Shown here: piece after piece, positions 42,225 to 54,006 of the stretch | Numbering within the stretch: the first letter of the stretch is position 1 | How the letters are laid out: the number at the start of each line of letters is the position of its first letter | Assembly (NCBI GenBank): GCA_964648045.1 | Contig: CAZYNU010000002.1 | Span: 1-64,000, forward strand | Direction: 5' to 3' | Length of the DNA: 64,000 nt | Source: JAGOUB01 sp964648045 | GTDB lineage: Bacteria; Patescibacteriota; Gracilibacteria; Peribacterales; Peribacteraceae | The notes under the pieces: generated by a model | Seen by the model: the letters and a program-made list of their open reading frames with translations, nothing else | Databases searched by the model: none | What the model was told of the DNA's origin: nothing | Program-made: the position numbers and the translations under genes

Positions 42225-43991
42225 ATGTTACGCACCCACACCTGCGGAGAACTCCGCCCCGAGCATGTTTCCCAGACCGTCACGCTGTGCGGGTGGGTCA
42301 ATCGCCGCCGCGACCATGGCGGACTCATCTTCCTGGATGTGCGTGACCACTACGGCATCACCCAGATCGTGATCAATCCTGAAGATCAGGACATGTTCGC
42401 CGCGGCCGAGAAGGTACGCAGCGAGTGGGTGCTCAAGATCGACGGCGAGGTGGTGAAGCGCGCCGACAGCGCCGTGCGCGCCGAGCAGCCGACGGGAGCC
42501 ATTGAGGTGAAGGCGAAGAAGATCGAGGTGCTGAGCGAGGCCCAGACGCCCCCCTTCGAGATCGACCAGGAGAAGGAGGTAAACGAGGAGGTGCGCTTGA
42601 AGTACCGCTACCTCGACCTGCGCCGCCCGCGCATGCAGGAGATTATGGTCAACCGCGACCGCCTGATCACGCACATCCGCGAGTACATGCACCGCCTCAA
42701 GTTTACCGAGGTGACCACGCCGATCCTGGCCAACAGTAGCCCCGAAGGCGCGCGCGACTACCTGGTTCCCAGCCGCATTCACCCGGGCCAGTTCTACGCC
42801 CTGCCGCAGGCCCCGCAGCAGTTCAAACAGCTGCTCATGGTCGCCGGCCTCGACCGCTACTTCCAGATCGCCCCGTGCTTCCGCGACGAGGACCCGCGCG
42901 CCGACCGCCATCCCGGCGAGTTCTACCAGCTCGACCTGGAGATGAGTTTCGTCACACAGGAGGATGTGTGGAACACCGTCGAGCCTTTATTCGTCGAACT
43001 AACGGATAAGTTCTCCGATAAGAAGCTGATCAACCCAGGCCAACCCTTCCCGCGCATCCCTTGGAAGGAGGCCATGAACCGCTTCGGCGTCGACAAGCCC
43101 GACCTGCGCTACAGCCTGGAGATCCAGCCCGTGACGGAGCTGGTGAAAGACTGTGGTTTCTCGGTGTTCGCCCAGGCCGTGGAGGCCAAGGGCGTGGTGC
43201 ACGCGCTCAAGGTGGAAGGGGCCGCCGACTTCACGCGCGGCCAGATCGACGAGTTGACGCAGGTGGCCAAAGACGCCGGTGCTAAGGGCTTGGCGTACAT
43301 CCTGGTGAAGGACGAAATCTCTTCCCCGATCGTGAAGTTCCTGGGCGACGACCTGACGAAGAAGCTCCTCGAGCACGTCGGCGCCAAGAAAGGTGATGCC
43401 GTCTTCTTCGCCGCCGACTCGTGGAAGGGCGCCTGCAAGGCGCTCGGCCAGGTGCGCATCGCCTGCGCCAAGATCCTCGGCCTGCAGGATCCCCAGAAGG
43501 CCGCCTGGGTCTGGATCACCGACTTCCCGATGTACGAGCATAACGACGAGGGCAAGGTCGACTTCTCGCACAACCCGTTCTCCATGCCTCAAGGCGGCAT
43601 GGAGGCGCTGCTCACCAAAGATCCGCTTGAGATCCTCGCCTACCAGTACGACATCGTCTGCAACGGCTTCGAGCTCACCTCGGGCGCCATCCGCAATCAC
43701 CGCCCCGACATCATGTATAAGGCCTTCGAAATCGCTGGCTACACCAAAGAGGACGTCGACCAAAAATTCGGCGGCATGATCTCTGCCTTTAAGTTCGGCG
43801 CACCCCCGCACGGCGGCTGCGCTCCCGGCATAGACCGCCTAATGATGGTGCTTTGGGAATGCCCAAGTATCCGCGACATCTATGCCTTCCCCAAAAACGG
43901 CCGCGCTCAGGACGTGATGATGAATGCGCCGTCGTTCGTGCAACAGAAGCAGCTCGACGAGCTCAGCATTAAGGTCATAGAGAGAAAATGA
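42225..43991 (+). CDS. aspS: Aspartyl-tRNA synthetase
   Basis: Class II synthetase of 588 residues. The N-terminal OB-fold anticodon domain contains CGWVNRRRDHGGLIFLDVRD. Motif 2 reads CFRDEDPRADRHPGEF, motif 3 GCAPGIDRLMMVL, and the bacterial GAD insertion domain lies between (about 300-400). It may be non-discriminating (Asp/Asn), which cannot be judged here. The ATG lies 6 nt after TATACT with only C between, so the mRNA is probably leaderless; the longer frame to 42063 is rejected. Confidence 0.97.
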   Translation: MLRTHTCGELRPEHVSQTVTLCGWVNRRRDHGGLIFLDVRDHYGITQIVINPEDQDMFAAAEKVRSEWVLKIDGEVVKRADSAVRAEQPTGAIEVKAKKIEVLSEAQTPPFEIDQEKEVNEEVRLKYRYLDLRRPRMQEIMVNRDRLITHIREYMHRLKFTEVTTPILANSSPEGARDYLVPSRIHPGQFYALPQAPQQFKQLLMVAGLDRYFQIAPCFRDEDPRADRHPGEFYQLDLEMSFVTQEDVWNTVEPLFVELTDKFSDKKLINPGQPFPRIPWKEAMNRFGVDKPDLRYSLEIQPVTELVKDCGFSVFAQAVEAKGVVHALKVEGAADFTRGQIDELTQVAKDAGAKGLAYILVKDEISSPIVKFLGDDLTKKLLEHVGAKKGDAVFFAADSWKGACKALGQVRIACAKILGLQDPQKAAWVWITDFPMYEHNDEGKVDFSHNPFSMPQGGMEALLTKDPLEILAYQYDIVCNGFELTSGAIRNHRPDIMYKAFEIAGYTKEDVDQKFGGMISAFKFGAPPHGGCAPGIDRLMMVLWECPSIRDIYAFPKNGRAQDVMMNAPSFVQQKQLDELSIKVIERK

Positions 43992-44037
43992 TGTTTTGAG
44001 CCAATCCGTCAGAAGTGCTAAAAAGTCTCTTTTATGG

Positions 44038-44043
44038 TATAAT
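44038..44043 (+). promoter_or_regulatory. -10 element (TGGTATAAT)
   Basis: Perfect TATAAT with an extended TGG, 11 nt before the ATG of the coiled-coil gene. Confidence 0.75.
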
Positions 44044-44054
44044 AATCTAAAGAG

Positions 44055-45038
44055 ATGCCCACGCACAACGACCCCCAGGCCGAGAAGGAGCAGCGCATGG
44101 CCGACGTGGCCGCGTTAGTGGAGCGCCGCCAAGAGGACGTGCGTGCCGAGGAGCAGCGCCAGGCTGCCCGTGCGGAGACGTTGGAGGCGGTGGTAAAACA
44201 AGAGGAAGCCCAACTGCAACAAGAACTGCAATTGATTGAGCGCAAACGGGAGGCTGCGGCGGCCTGGCGGGCCGAGCAGAAGGAACAGAAGCGCGCGCTG
44301 GCGGCGGAGCGATTACGCAAGCAACAGGCCCTGGAGCACGAGCTGCAACTCAAAGCTCAGGCTCAAGCCGAACGTGAGAAGCGCCAGGCCTACATGGACG
44401 CAGTCCACCGGATCGCCGCGCAAAAACGCCTCAAGGCTGCGCGCCTGGCGGCGGAGCGTGAGGAGGAACTAACCAACAAAGACGCAGAGCATCGCGAACA
44501 TGCGGCCAACGTCAGTAGCACCATTCAGCACGAGAGCGCCCTGCGTGAGATCGAACGTCGCGGTGAGAGTCGCCGCAAGGAATTGCAGGCCCAGTTCCGC
44601 AAGCGCCGTCTTGAACTCGACCAATGGGCACAGCGGCAAGTGTCACAGATCACCGGCGTACAAGGCCCACTTTCCACGCGCGACCGCCTCACGCCCGACC
44701 AACGTCGGCGGGTGCAAATGGTGGAGCAGGAGCGGGAACGCAACCTGGAGACGATGGCCATTGAAGAGAAGCAACAGAACCAAGCCTTGGAAGCCGGCCT
44801 GGTTCGTGAGCGGGCCGCCGCCGATCAACTCTATAAGAACCGCACCGACGTTACCGCTCGTGCCAAGCGCCAAAGTGACGACGCAGCCGCGGCCCACCGT
44901 GAAGACACGATGAACCGCGCCGCGACGCGCGCCAACAGCTTCTCGGTGACTGGCCATGCCCAAACGACGACCGAAAAGGACACGTTGGCCAAAGACAAGG
45001 CTGCTGTGGCCCGGCGGCAGCCTCGCACCCTATACTGA
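44055..45038 (+). CDS. Long coiled-coil protein of unknown function
   Basis: 327 residues dominated by Glu, Gln, Arg and Ala in heptad-like order from about 8 to 300. It has no signal peptide, membrane helix or globular domain. It resembles rod-like scaffolding or filament proteins in composition only. TATAAT lies 11 nt before the ATG, and the tRNA-Leu promoter is embedded at its 3' end (45031-45036). It stands between aspS and a tRNA gene, so the neighbours give no function. Confidence 0.75.
   Translation: MPTHNDPQAEKEQRMADVAALVERRQEDVRAEEQRQAARAETLEAVVKQEEAQLQQELQLIERKREAAAAWRAEQKEQKRALAAERLRKQQALEHELQLKAQAQAEREKRQAYMDAVHRIAAQKRLKAARLAAEREEELTNKDAEHREHAANVSSTIQHESALREIERRGESRRKELQAQFRKRRLELDQWAQRQVSQITGVQGPLSTRDRLTPDQRRRVQMVEQERERNLETMAIEEKQQNQALEAGLVRERAAADQLYKNRTDVTARAKRQSDDAAAAHREDTMNRAATRANSFSVTGHAQTTTEKDTLAKDKAAVARRQPRTLY
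45031..45036 (+). promoter_or_regulatory. -10 element of tRNA-Leu
   Basis: TATACT 8 nt before the first tRNA base, overlapping the last codons of the upstream gene. Confidence 0.7.
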
Positions 45039-45044
45039 CCATGT

Positions 45045-45130
45045 GCCGGGGTGGCGGAATGGCAGACGCGCCAGCCTTAGGAGCTGGTGGGATTTATCCC
45101 TTGGAGGTTCGACCCCTCTCCCCGGCACCA
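45045..45130 (+). tRNA. tRNA-Leu (anticodon UAG), CCA encoded
   Basis: Acceptor GCCGGGG (45045-45051) pairs with CCCCGGC (45120-45126), then A and an encoded CCA. The anticodon stem is CCAGC / GCTGG with loop CTTAGGA, giving anticodon TAG. A long variable arm (GGGATTTATCCC) and a TTCGACC T-loop fit a type II tRNA-Leu. Confidence 0.97.
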
Positions 45131-45174
45131 GCAAAACCTGCGCCTCATTTGGCATGGATGAGGCCTTGTGCCCC

Positions 45175-45420
45175 TTACGTCCGACGTACCAGGCGGACAA
45201 GTCCCACGAACAGAACAGCGCCGACGACGGCCATCACGATGGTGCCGAGCGTGCCGTAGGCCGTGATGCCGAGCAGGTCGAAGACCCAGCCGCCGACCAC
45301 GGCGCCAATGATCCCTAGGACAATGTCTCCAAGAAGGCCATATCCTTCGCCTTTTACGAGTAAGCCTGTCAGCCAGCCAGCAACCAGGCCGATGAGGATG
45401 TACCAGAGCAGGTGTTCCAT
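45175..45420 (-). CDS. GlsB/YeaQ/YmgE family small membrane protein
   Basis: 81 residues with three hydrophobic helices, Gly-rich: WYILIGLVAGWLTGLLVKGEG, GDIVLGIIGAVVGGWVF and TIVMAVVGAVLFVGLVRL. This matches the transglycosylase-associated (Transgly_assoc) family, often stress-induced and of unknown function. ATG 45420 starts the domain. A terminator-like hairpin with a T-run lies in the leader only 16 nt upstream, suggesting attenuation. Confidence 0.88.
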   Translation of the reverse strand: MEHLLWYILIGLVAGWLTGLLVKGEGYGLLGDIVLGIIGAVVGGWVFDLLGITAYGTLGTIVMAVVGAVLFVGLVRLVRRT

Positions 45421-45435
45421 GGGGGCGATGAGAGG

Positions 45436-45482
45436 AAAAAGATGGGGGCAGGCGTCGCAGAACCAATCTCGCGCCTGCCCCC
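45436..45482 (-). terminator. Terminator-like hairpin in the leader of the GlsB-family gene (attenuator or sRNA end)
   Basis: On the minus strand GGGGGCAGGCG (45482-45472) and CGCCTGCCCCC (45454-45444) form a perfect 11-bp stem with a 17-nt loop. ATC and TTTTT follow, 16 nt before the start codon. It lies downstream of the desaturase terminator, so it would stop a transcript beginning in the 45483-45546 interval. Confidence 0.7.
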
Positions 45483-45547
45483 GCACCACCGAAGACGCCA
45501 GAGTTGGGCAGTTCTTACCGGTTGATAGACAGCGTGCATGCGTCTAG

Positions 45548-45577
45548 AAAAACCACCCCTTCAGTGAGAAGGGGTGG
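45548..45577 (-). terminator. Intrinsic terminator for the desaturase gene
   Basis: Perfect 10-bp stem CCACCCCTTC / GAAGGGGTGG with a 5-nt loop; the minus strand runs into TTTTT. Confidence 0.95.
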
Positions 45578-45606
45578 CGAATGGTTGCTGTTGGTGAACA
45601 GGCTGC

Positions 45607-46419
45607 CTACAAGGGTGTCGGCTCCTTTTTCCGAGGCTCACGAATGTCCCAGACAATGCCCAGAGCGGCCAAGAGGAGGAGGATGTAGTAGGTGAAGTCC
45701 ACCTGCCACCAGAGCCGTCCCTGGCGGGTGCACGACGGCTCGTAATGGTGGTTGTTATGCCATCCCTCACCCATCGTCAGGATGGCCATCAGCCAGTTAT
45801 TCCGACTGTGGTCCTTGGTTTGGAAGGGGCGAGAGCCCCAGAGGTGACAGACTGAATTCACCGTGAAGGTCGCGTGGTAGAGCACCACGGTGGAAACGAC
45901 GAAGCCCCACGCCAGTCCCGGCAAGCCCCAGAACCACCAACAGAAGAAGCCGAGCAAAATGCCGGGCGCGGCGTGGAACCGATCGAGTAGCCGCAGTTCC
46001 CAGAATTTCTCCAAGTCTTTGGGCGGCTCACTCATTTCCTTCGTATCGCCGGCCGAGATCCAGCCGATGTGGGCGTAGAACCAACTGTGGGTGATGGGGG
46101 AGTGTGGATCTTGCTCGGTGTCACTGTGGATGTGGTGCAGGCGGTGAGTCCTGGCCCACCAGAGCGGCCCCTTCTGCACCGCCATGCAACCGACGAACGA
46201 CAGGATGAACTGAAAGAGGCGCGAGGTACGGAAGCTGCGGTGGGCGAGATACCGGTGGTACCCCGCCGTGATCGCGAACATCCGAACAAGGTACAAGATG
46301 CCCCCAACGACGATGACCTCCAGCGTGGGAACGATGAGGAACAGCGTGAGCACCGCCGCCACATGCAATGCGTAAAAGAACATGTTCGTCAGCAAGTGAC
46401 GAGGAAACGACGCCGTCAT
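45607..46419 (-). CDS. Membrane fatty-acid (acyl-CoA/acyl-lipid) desaturase
   Basis: 270 residues with four hydrophobic helices and the three histidine boxes of the stearoyl-CoA desaturase family: HRYLAH (residues 55-60), HRLHH (92-96) and HNNHH (221-225). These bind a diiron site that inserts a cis double bond into acyl chains. CPR bacteria usually lack fatty-acid synthesis, so it may modify scavenged lipids (inference). GGAGG lies 6 nt before the ATG, and a -35/-10 pair (TTGGAG, TAGAAT) is 90 nt upstream. It is monocistronic; lateral transfer is plausible. Confidence 0.93.
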   Translation of the reverse strand: MTASFPRHLLTNMFFYALHVAAVLTLFLIVPTLEVIVVGGILYLVRMFAITAGYHRYLAHRSFRTSRLFQFILSFVGCMAVQKGPLWWARTHRLHHIHSDTEQDPHSPITHSWFYAHIGWISAGDTKEMSEPPKDLEKFWELRLLDRFHAAPGILLGFFCWWFWGLPGLAWGFVVSTVVLYHATFTVNSVCHLWGSRPFQTKDHSRNNWLMAILTMGEGWHNNHHYEPSCTRQGRLWWQVDFTYYILLLLAALGIVWDIREPRKKEPTPL

Positions 46420-46507
46420 GACAGACCTCCAGGTTTGTAGAAAGCCGTGTTGCCAACGAACGCCTCAGGCGCCCGTTGTTTGACAACATGGCGATTGAGA
46501 TGGCGTT

Positions 46508-46535
46508 ATTCTACTGGTAAGCCTCACGACTCCAA
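46508..46535 (-). promoter_or_regulatory. Promoter of the desaturase gene
   Basis: Minus strand: TTGGAG (46535-46530), 16 nt, TAGAAT (46513-46508). The leader contains the palindromes GTTGTCAAACAAC and CGCCTGAGGCG. Confidence 0.6.
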
Positions 46536-46552
46536 GTGGGAATCGTACTGAT

Positions 46553-46981
46553 TTAGGCCGCCAAATAGCGAGGTCGGCGCCATTCGGCATCCCGAGCCGA
46601 GGCTCGCTTCGAGAGTTGGACGGCATACTCGCGCAGGGCGTTCACTTCGTGAATATCGGCGTCGTGCGGGGCCGAGACCACGGCCTCAAGGCGGGCGCTG
46701 ATCGCTTCGATCTCGGCAGCTAGTTGATCGGTGGTCTGCACACGCTCACGACGATCGGGCATGACGGCATCAAGACTCTCCCAAAGGAGCACGGTGGAGA
46801 GCACGTCGTTCAATTCACGGCGCAGGCGCTTGGCGAGCGCGGAGACTTTCGCGAAGGTCTCCTGACGCTTAAGGCGGAGGTTATCCAGCTCGATGGCGGC
46901 ATTGATCGCTTCCCATGGCAAACGCGCGTCGTCGGGCAAAAGATCGGCAGCGGGATCGTCGTCGCGTTCGGGTGGAGCCAT
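46553..46981 (-). CDS. Helical protein of unknown function (142 aa)
   Basis: An acidic N-terminus (PPERDDDPAADLLPDD) is followed by a continuous helical, coiled-coil-like region (about 25-125) rich in Arg, Leu and Ala. No family is recognised. TACCAT lies 6 nt before the ATG with no SD, suggesting a leaderless mRNA. It lies 16 nt downstream of the mfd stop on the same strand and may also be read from mfd. Confidence 0.78.
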   Translation of the reverse strand: MAPPERDDDPAADLLPDDARLPWEAINAAIELDNLRLKRQETFAKVSALAKRLRRELNDVLSTVLLWESLDAVMPDRRERVQTTDQLAAEIEAISARLEAVVSAPHDADIHEVNALREYAVQLSKRASARDAEWRRPRYLAA

Positions 46982-46997
46982 ACGCCAATGGTAGCGC

Positions 46998-50192
<3,195 letters not shown>

Positions 50193-50251
50193 TCGCCGAA
50201 CACGGGATTTCGCCCTCCCCGATCACGGGGAAGGTACAACTGTAGTATCGT

Positions 50252-51379
50252 TCATTTCTCGGGTAAACGCAACGGCATGATCAGGTGCAAAAAGCGCGGC
50301 ACACCGCTGATAGCAAAGACCGCGGGGTGCATCCCGTCGCTCACTTTCATCTCCACCGTGTCGCCGCCAACGTGCGAGAGGAAGTCGAGCAGATAGGCGG
50401 AAGAGAGAGCGATGCGCGTGTCGGTGCCCGACACCTGGGCGTTTACCTCCGCCTCGTCGCGGCCGAAAGCGGTCTGCGGCGTGGTTACCGAAACCTTGCC
50501 ACCCTGCGAGCGGATCGTCAGGTTGTTATTTGCCTCCTTGGCGAAGTAGTGCAAACGGCGCGCGGCCGTCATCAGTTCGCCGGTTGGAAACTGCATGAGC
50601 GCCGGCGTCTCCTTGGGGATAATTTGCTTGTAGTCGGGGAACTTCCCCTCGATGAGACGAGAGAGAAGACGCGTGGATCCCACGTTGAATTCCACCTGCT
50701 GTGAACTAAGTACAATCTCGACGGTCGGCGACGATTCACCCTTACCCGCCTTTTTGCCTGCGAGCACCGAGCGGAGTTCGTCGAGCACTTTCACCGGAAT
50801 AATGCAGGCAATCGACGCCGCGTCGCCCGGAAGCGGCAGGCGAATTTCCGAGAGGCGATAACTATCGGTGGCCGCCAGAATCAGTTCACCACTCTCACAG
50901 CGAACAGACACGCCCGACAAGACCGGACGAAGTGCCGTGCGAGCGCAAGAAAACGTCACCAAATGCAGTGCGTCGAGCAGCAAAGCGCTATCCACCACTA
51001 AGGCACTCTGTCGTTCGATAGTGGGAATGGCGGGATAGTCGGCAGCCGCCTCACCAGCCAAATTGGCCTTGGCCTTGGCCGACGAACACTTCAACTGCGT
51101 ACCGTCCTTCGTTTCAAATAACACTTCTGCGTCATTGTTGTACTGAACAAAGTTTAACAGCGCTTTCGCAGGCACTGTCAGTGACCCCTCCGCTTCAACC
51201 TGCGCATCGATGGAACTCACAATCGACAACTCAAGATCGGTGGCGCTCAATGTGCACCGGCCTCCTTCCACTTTTAAAAGAACGTTCCCAAGAATAGGGA
51301 GCGCCTGTTGGGCACCGATCGCCCGCGTGACGACCTGGAGTGCCTGGAGTATTGCCGGAGTTTGGCACAGGAACTTCAT
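50252..51379 (-). CDS. dnaN: DNA polymerase III beta sliding clamp
   Basis: 375 residues in three clamp repeats; MKFLCQTPAILQALQVV is the typical N-terminus and RLLSRLIEGKFPDYKQIIP the family signature near residue 245. It tethers DnaE to DNA. The ATG at 51379 is chosen over the frame start at 51430, which adds 17 residues. TATTAT and TATAC-type hexamers upstream are possible -10 elements. The dnaA gene normally beside dnaN is absent here. Confidence 0.96.
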   Translation of the reverse strand: MKFLCQTPAILQALQVVTRAIGAQQALPILGNVLLKVEGGRCTLSATDLELSIVSSIDAQVEAEGSLTVPAKALLNFVQYNNDAEVLFETKDGTQLKCSSAKAKANLAGEAAADYPAIPTIERQSALVVDSALLLDALHLVTFSCARTALRPVLSGVSVRCESGELILAATDSYRLSEIRLPLPGDAASIACIIPVKVLDELRSVLAGKKAGKGESSPTVEIVLSSQQVEFNVGSTRLLSRLIEGKFPDYKQIIPKETPALMQFPTGELMTAARRLHYFAKEANNNLTIRSQGGKVSVTTPQTAFGRDEAEVNAQVSGTDTRIALSSAYLLDFLSHVGGDTVEMKVSDGMHPAVFAISGVPRFLHLIMPLRLPEK

Positions 51380-51723
51380 GTGTATAAGAAAGGAAGTAAT
51401 AATAGCATATATTGAATTAGTCATCTTCATACACCCTTCCGTCGGGCACCGAAACGACGATCAATCTGTGGAGAAGTGTGACAGGACGGTTGTACAAAGG
51501 GTGTTTTCTCGCCAGAATTCTGATTGATCATTCTGGCAGACGGTTGATCAGGTGGGGTGGCGATGTGGAAAACTTGTGGAGCAGACGTTGCCGATGGCCA
51601 AGAGAAGCCAACTTCTTGAATATGGCTTATGTAAGCCAATTATGAAGAACCATGTGGGTAACTTGGCAGAGAGTGCGGGGAACGTCTCGAGGCGCTTTCC
51701 ACACCTCTCCACCCGATGTGCGA
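51380..51723. other. Intergenic region with DnaA-box-like 9-mers, possible origin
   Basis: No gene. The minus strand holds TTTTCCACA (51571-51563), which fits the TTWTNCACA DnaA-box consensus, and near matches TTCTCCACA (51475-51467), TGCTCCACA (about 51582), TTACCCACA (about 51662); the plus strand has CTTTCCACA (about 51695). An AT-rich patch lies beside dnaN near 51395-51420. Clustering next to dnaN suggests an origin, but no canonical TTATCCACA is present and dnaA is missing. Confidence 0.35.
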
Positions 51724-53037
51724 TTATTTTGTGAACTCCTCTTTCCATTTCTGGCGCGCGCTGTCGGCCGGATGCGGCGCTGTCGTGCGGTTCTCGCGCA
51801 GCTCCAAGGTGCCATTTTGGACATGGGCGAAGGTGCGGTCCGGAACGTCTTTGGTGAGGAGTGTGTGGCTGCCCACGAAAGAGTCGCGTCCAACCTTCAC
51901 TCCTGGCGACGTGCCCACGCCAAAGCCCAGTCGGCAACCTTCACCGATGGCGGCACCAAACTTGCGCAGCCCCGTTGGTAATTTATTTCCACGCACTGTC
52001 GACAGTACCTCAGCTTCGTCGAGGCGGAGATTGCCCAAGTTGCAGCCGTTGCCGAGTGAGACGTTCTCGGCCAGCACGCTGTCACCCACGTACGAGCCGT
52101 GCGTCCAGACGTGCGGCGCTAAGACGGAGCCTTTCACTTCGCTGCCCGAGCCGATGACGCAGTCGCGGCCCAGGCTGCCGCCGCGGATGATGGCGCCGTA
52201 ACCGATGGTCGTGCGGGCGCCGACGTAGGCCGGTCCGGAGATGATCGCGCCGGCCATCACCGTCACGCCCTCCTCGATGAGCACCGGGCCCTCGATGACG
52301 GCGGTTGGGTGGATCTTGGCGGAGGGGTGGATTGTCTGCTCGCCGATAACGCGCAGGAAGAGCGGCAGGGCCTTGATGGGATCCCAAGCGTACTTGAAGG
52401 CGTACCACTCACCCTCATAAGGGGCCATCACGTAGTGCCCCTCCGCCATCAGCCGCTTCTCCACTTCGGAATAGCCGTCGCCGGCCGAGTCGGGCACGGC
52501 TTGCAGAGCCTTCAGCAGGGCCTCGCGCTTGTGGGCATGGATGACGATGTTCACCAGGTCGCTGGGCTCCTCTCCTGGTTTGGGTTTCTCCACAATGCCG
52601 ACGATGCGCTCGCCATCGACGGTTAGGTACCCGCCAGGGAAGTACGTCGACATGCGCTTGGCCAAAAAGACGCCGTCGGTACCGGGCTTGGCCGCGGCCT
52701 CGAGCACGGCAGCGTAGGCGCCGGCGTCCACCAGGTCGGTGCCGGCCACGACGAGTACCCAGTCGTCTGTTACTTGGGGCAGGGCCGCGAGCAAGGCCCC
52801 ACGCGTGCCGAGCCGGCCGTCGTCGGCCTGTACCACCACCGGACGATCCGGGAGTAGCCGGCGGACATCGGCCTCGTTGGCGGCACTAGCCACCACCGTC
52901 ACGTCTTTCAGGCCGGCGCGCTTGAGCACGGCGAGTTGGTGCTCCATTGGCGTGGTGCCACAAATGGAGACGAGCGCTTTATCTCTAAGCGGCCAGAACC
53001 GCTCCGATTTGCCGGCGACCGTCAGGATGACGTGCAT
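51724..53037 (-). CDS. Sugar-nucleotidyltransferase with left-handed beta-helix (GlmU/RmlA-like)
   Basis: 437 residues. The N-terminal nucleotidyltransferase domain (about 1-215) starts ILTVAGKSERFWPLRDKALV, a diverged GxGxRxxPLTxxxPK pattern. The C-terminal part carries hexapeptide repeats (about 235-405; IHPSAKIHPTAVIEGP). It probably makes an NDP-sugar; GlmU-like bifunctionality is possible but key loop residues are diverged. A terminal tail of about 35 residues is Arg/Lys/Glu-rich. TACACT lies 8 nt before the ATG. Confidence 0.85.
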   Translation of the reverse strand: MHVILTVAGKSERFWPLRDKALVSICGTTPMEHQLAVLKRAGLKDVTVVASAANEADVRRLLPDRPVVVQADDGRLGTRGALLAALPQVTDDWVLVVAGTDLVDAGAYAAVLEAAAKPGTDGVFLAKRMSTYFPGGYLTVDGERIVGIVEKPKPGEEPSDLVNIVIHAHKREALLKALQAVPDSAGDGYSEVEKRLMAEGHYVMAPYEGEWYAFKYAWDPIKALPLFLRVIGEQTIHPSAKIHPTAVIEGPVLIEEGVTVMAGAIISGPAYVGARTTIGYGAIIRGGSLGRDCVIGSGSEVKGSVLAPHVWTHGSYVGDSVLAENVSLGNGCNLGNLRLDEAEVLSTVRGNKLPTGLRKFGAAIGEGCRLGFGVGTSPGVKVGRDSFVGSHTLLTKDVPDRTFAHVQNGTLELRENRTTAPHPADSARQKWKEEFTK

Positions 53038-53057
53038 GGCGACCGAGTGTAGCGGAG

Positions 53058-53924
53058 CTATGGTACCGTTTCCCATCGAAACGACAGAGTCCCCTCCTGG
53101 TCGGTCCGACGGACGGCGATTGCCGCGGTTTCCAGCCGAGCCAGCATTTCGGGGCTGGGGTGGCCGTAGCTATTGCCGACGCCAGCCGAAACGGCCGCTA
53201 GGCGCGGACGCACTGCCAACAGCCAATCCACTGTGGTTGATGTCTTACTGCCGTGATGGCCAATCTTCAGCAGGTCGCAGCGAATGTTGGCACCACTGCG
53301 GAGAATGGCAGCCTCGCCCACGGCTTCCAGATCGCCGGTGAGTAGCGCCAAACAGCGGCCATGCCACCGTAGTGCGAGCGTGACCGAGGCATCATTCACG
53401 TCGCCTTTCCAGGGCTGTCCATAACTTTCGGACGGTGGCCAGAGCACGTCGAGGGCCAGGTTATTTCCCAGGTCGATGGTTGTGGCTGGGTCGGCGGCCA
53501 GAATGGTTGTGCCCGCGGCCGCGATGGCTTCGAGAAACGCGGTATATTCGGGTGTGTCGGATGGCGTGCCGCCCAGGAGTGCCCAGCGAACACCCCCGCG
53601 ACGCACGATGGCTGGCAGGGCCACAAGGTGGTCGCGGTGAGGATGGGTGAGGACAATCATGTCGACGCGCTGGTCTGTGGTGGGCAACCGCGCTCCCAGT
53701 GATCGCAGCGCGCGGCCGTCCATGCCGCCGTCGATCACGATGCGCAGGCCCATTGGCGTCGTGAGCAGCAGGCTGTCACCTTGGCCAACATCGAGCACAT
53801 CAAGACGCACGCTGCCGTCGGCGAGTCGTGAGGTATCCCAATACAAGCAAGCCGCAGTCACGGCAGAAAAGGCGGTGATGGTCGCAAGGAGGCGCTGCAA
53901 CTGTCGGCGATCGGTCATGTTCAT
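53058..53924 (-). CDS. ComEC/Rec2-type metallo-beta-lactamase-fold hydrolase
   Basis: A single N-terminal membrane helix (about 8-26) precedes a metallo-beta-lactamase domain. DVGQGDSLLL, the metal motif THPHRDHLVAL, LLTGDLE and LKIGHHGSKTST match the C-terminal domain of ComEC proteins, which degrades the non-transported DNA strand. The ComEC channel domain is absent, so this is the stand-alone nuclease-like form. The start at 53924 (MNMTDRR) is chosen; AAAGG lies 14 nt upstream. It may contribute to DNA uptake with pili and ComM, which is inference. Confidence 0.88.
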   Translation of the reverse strand: MNMTDRRQLQRLLATITAFSAVTAACLYWDTSRLADGSVRLDVLDVGQGDSLLLTTPMGLRIVIDGGMDGRALRSLGARLPTTDQRVDMIVLTHPHRDHLVALPAIVRRGGVRWALLGGTPSDTPEYTAFLEAIAAAGTTILAADPATTIDLGNNLALDVLWPPSESYGQPWKGDVNDASVTLALRWHGRCLALLTGDLEAVGEAAILRSGANIRCDLLKIGHHGSKTSTTVDWLLAVRPRLAAVSAGVGNSYGHPSPEMLARLETAAIAVRRTDQEGTLSFRWETVP

Positions 53925-54006
53925 ACGCTGCCTTTCGCACGGAAAATTGCCGGTACTTTTTTTCATGAAGATCTGTCTGTTGGCGTCCTCCTGCCGAATG
54001 GTTGGT

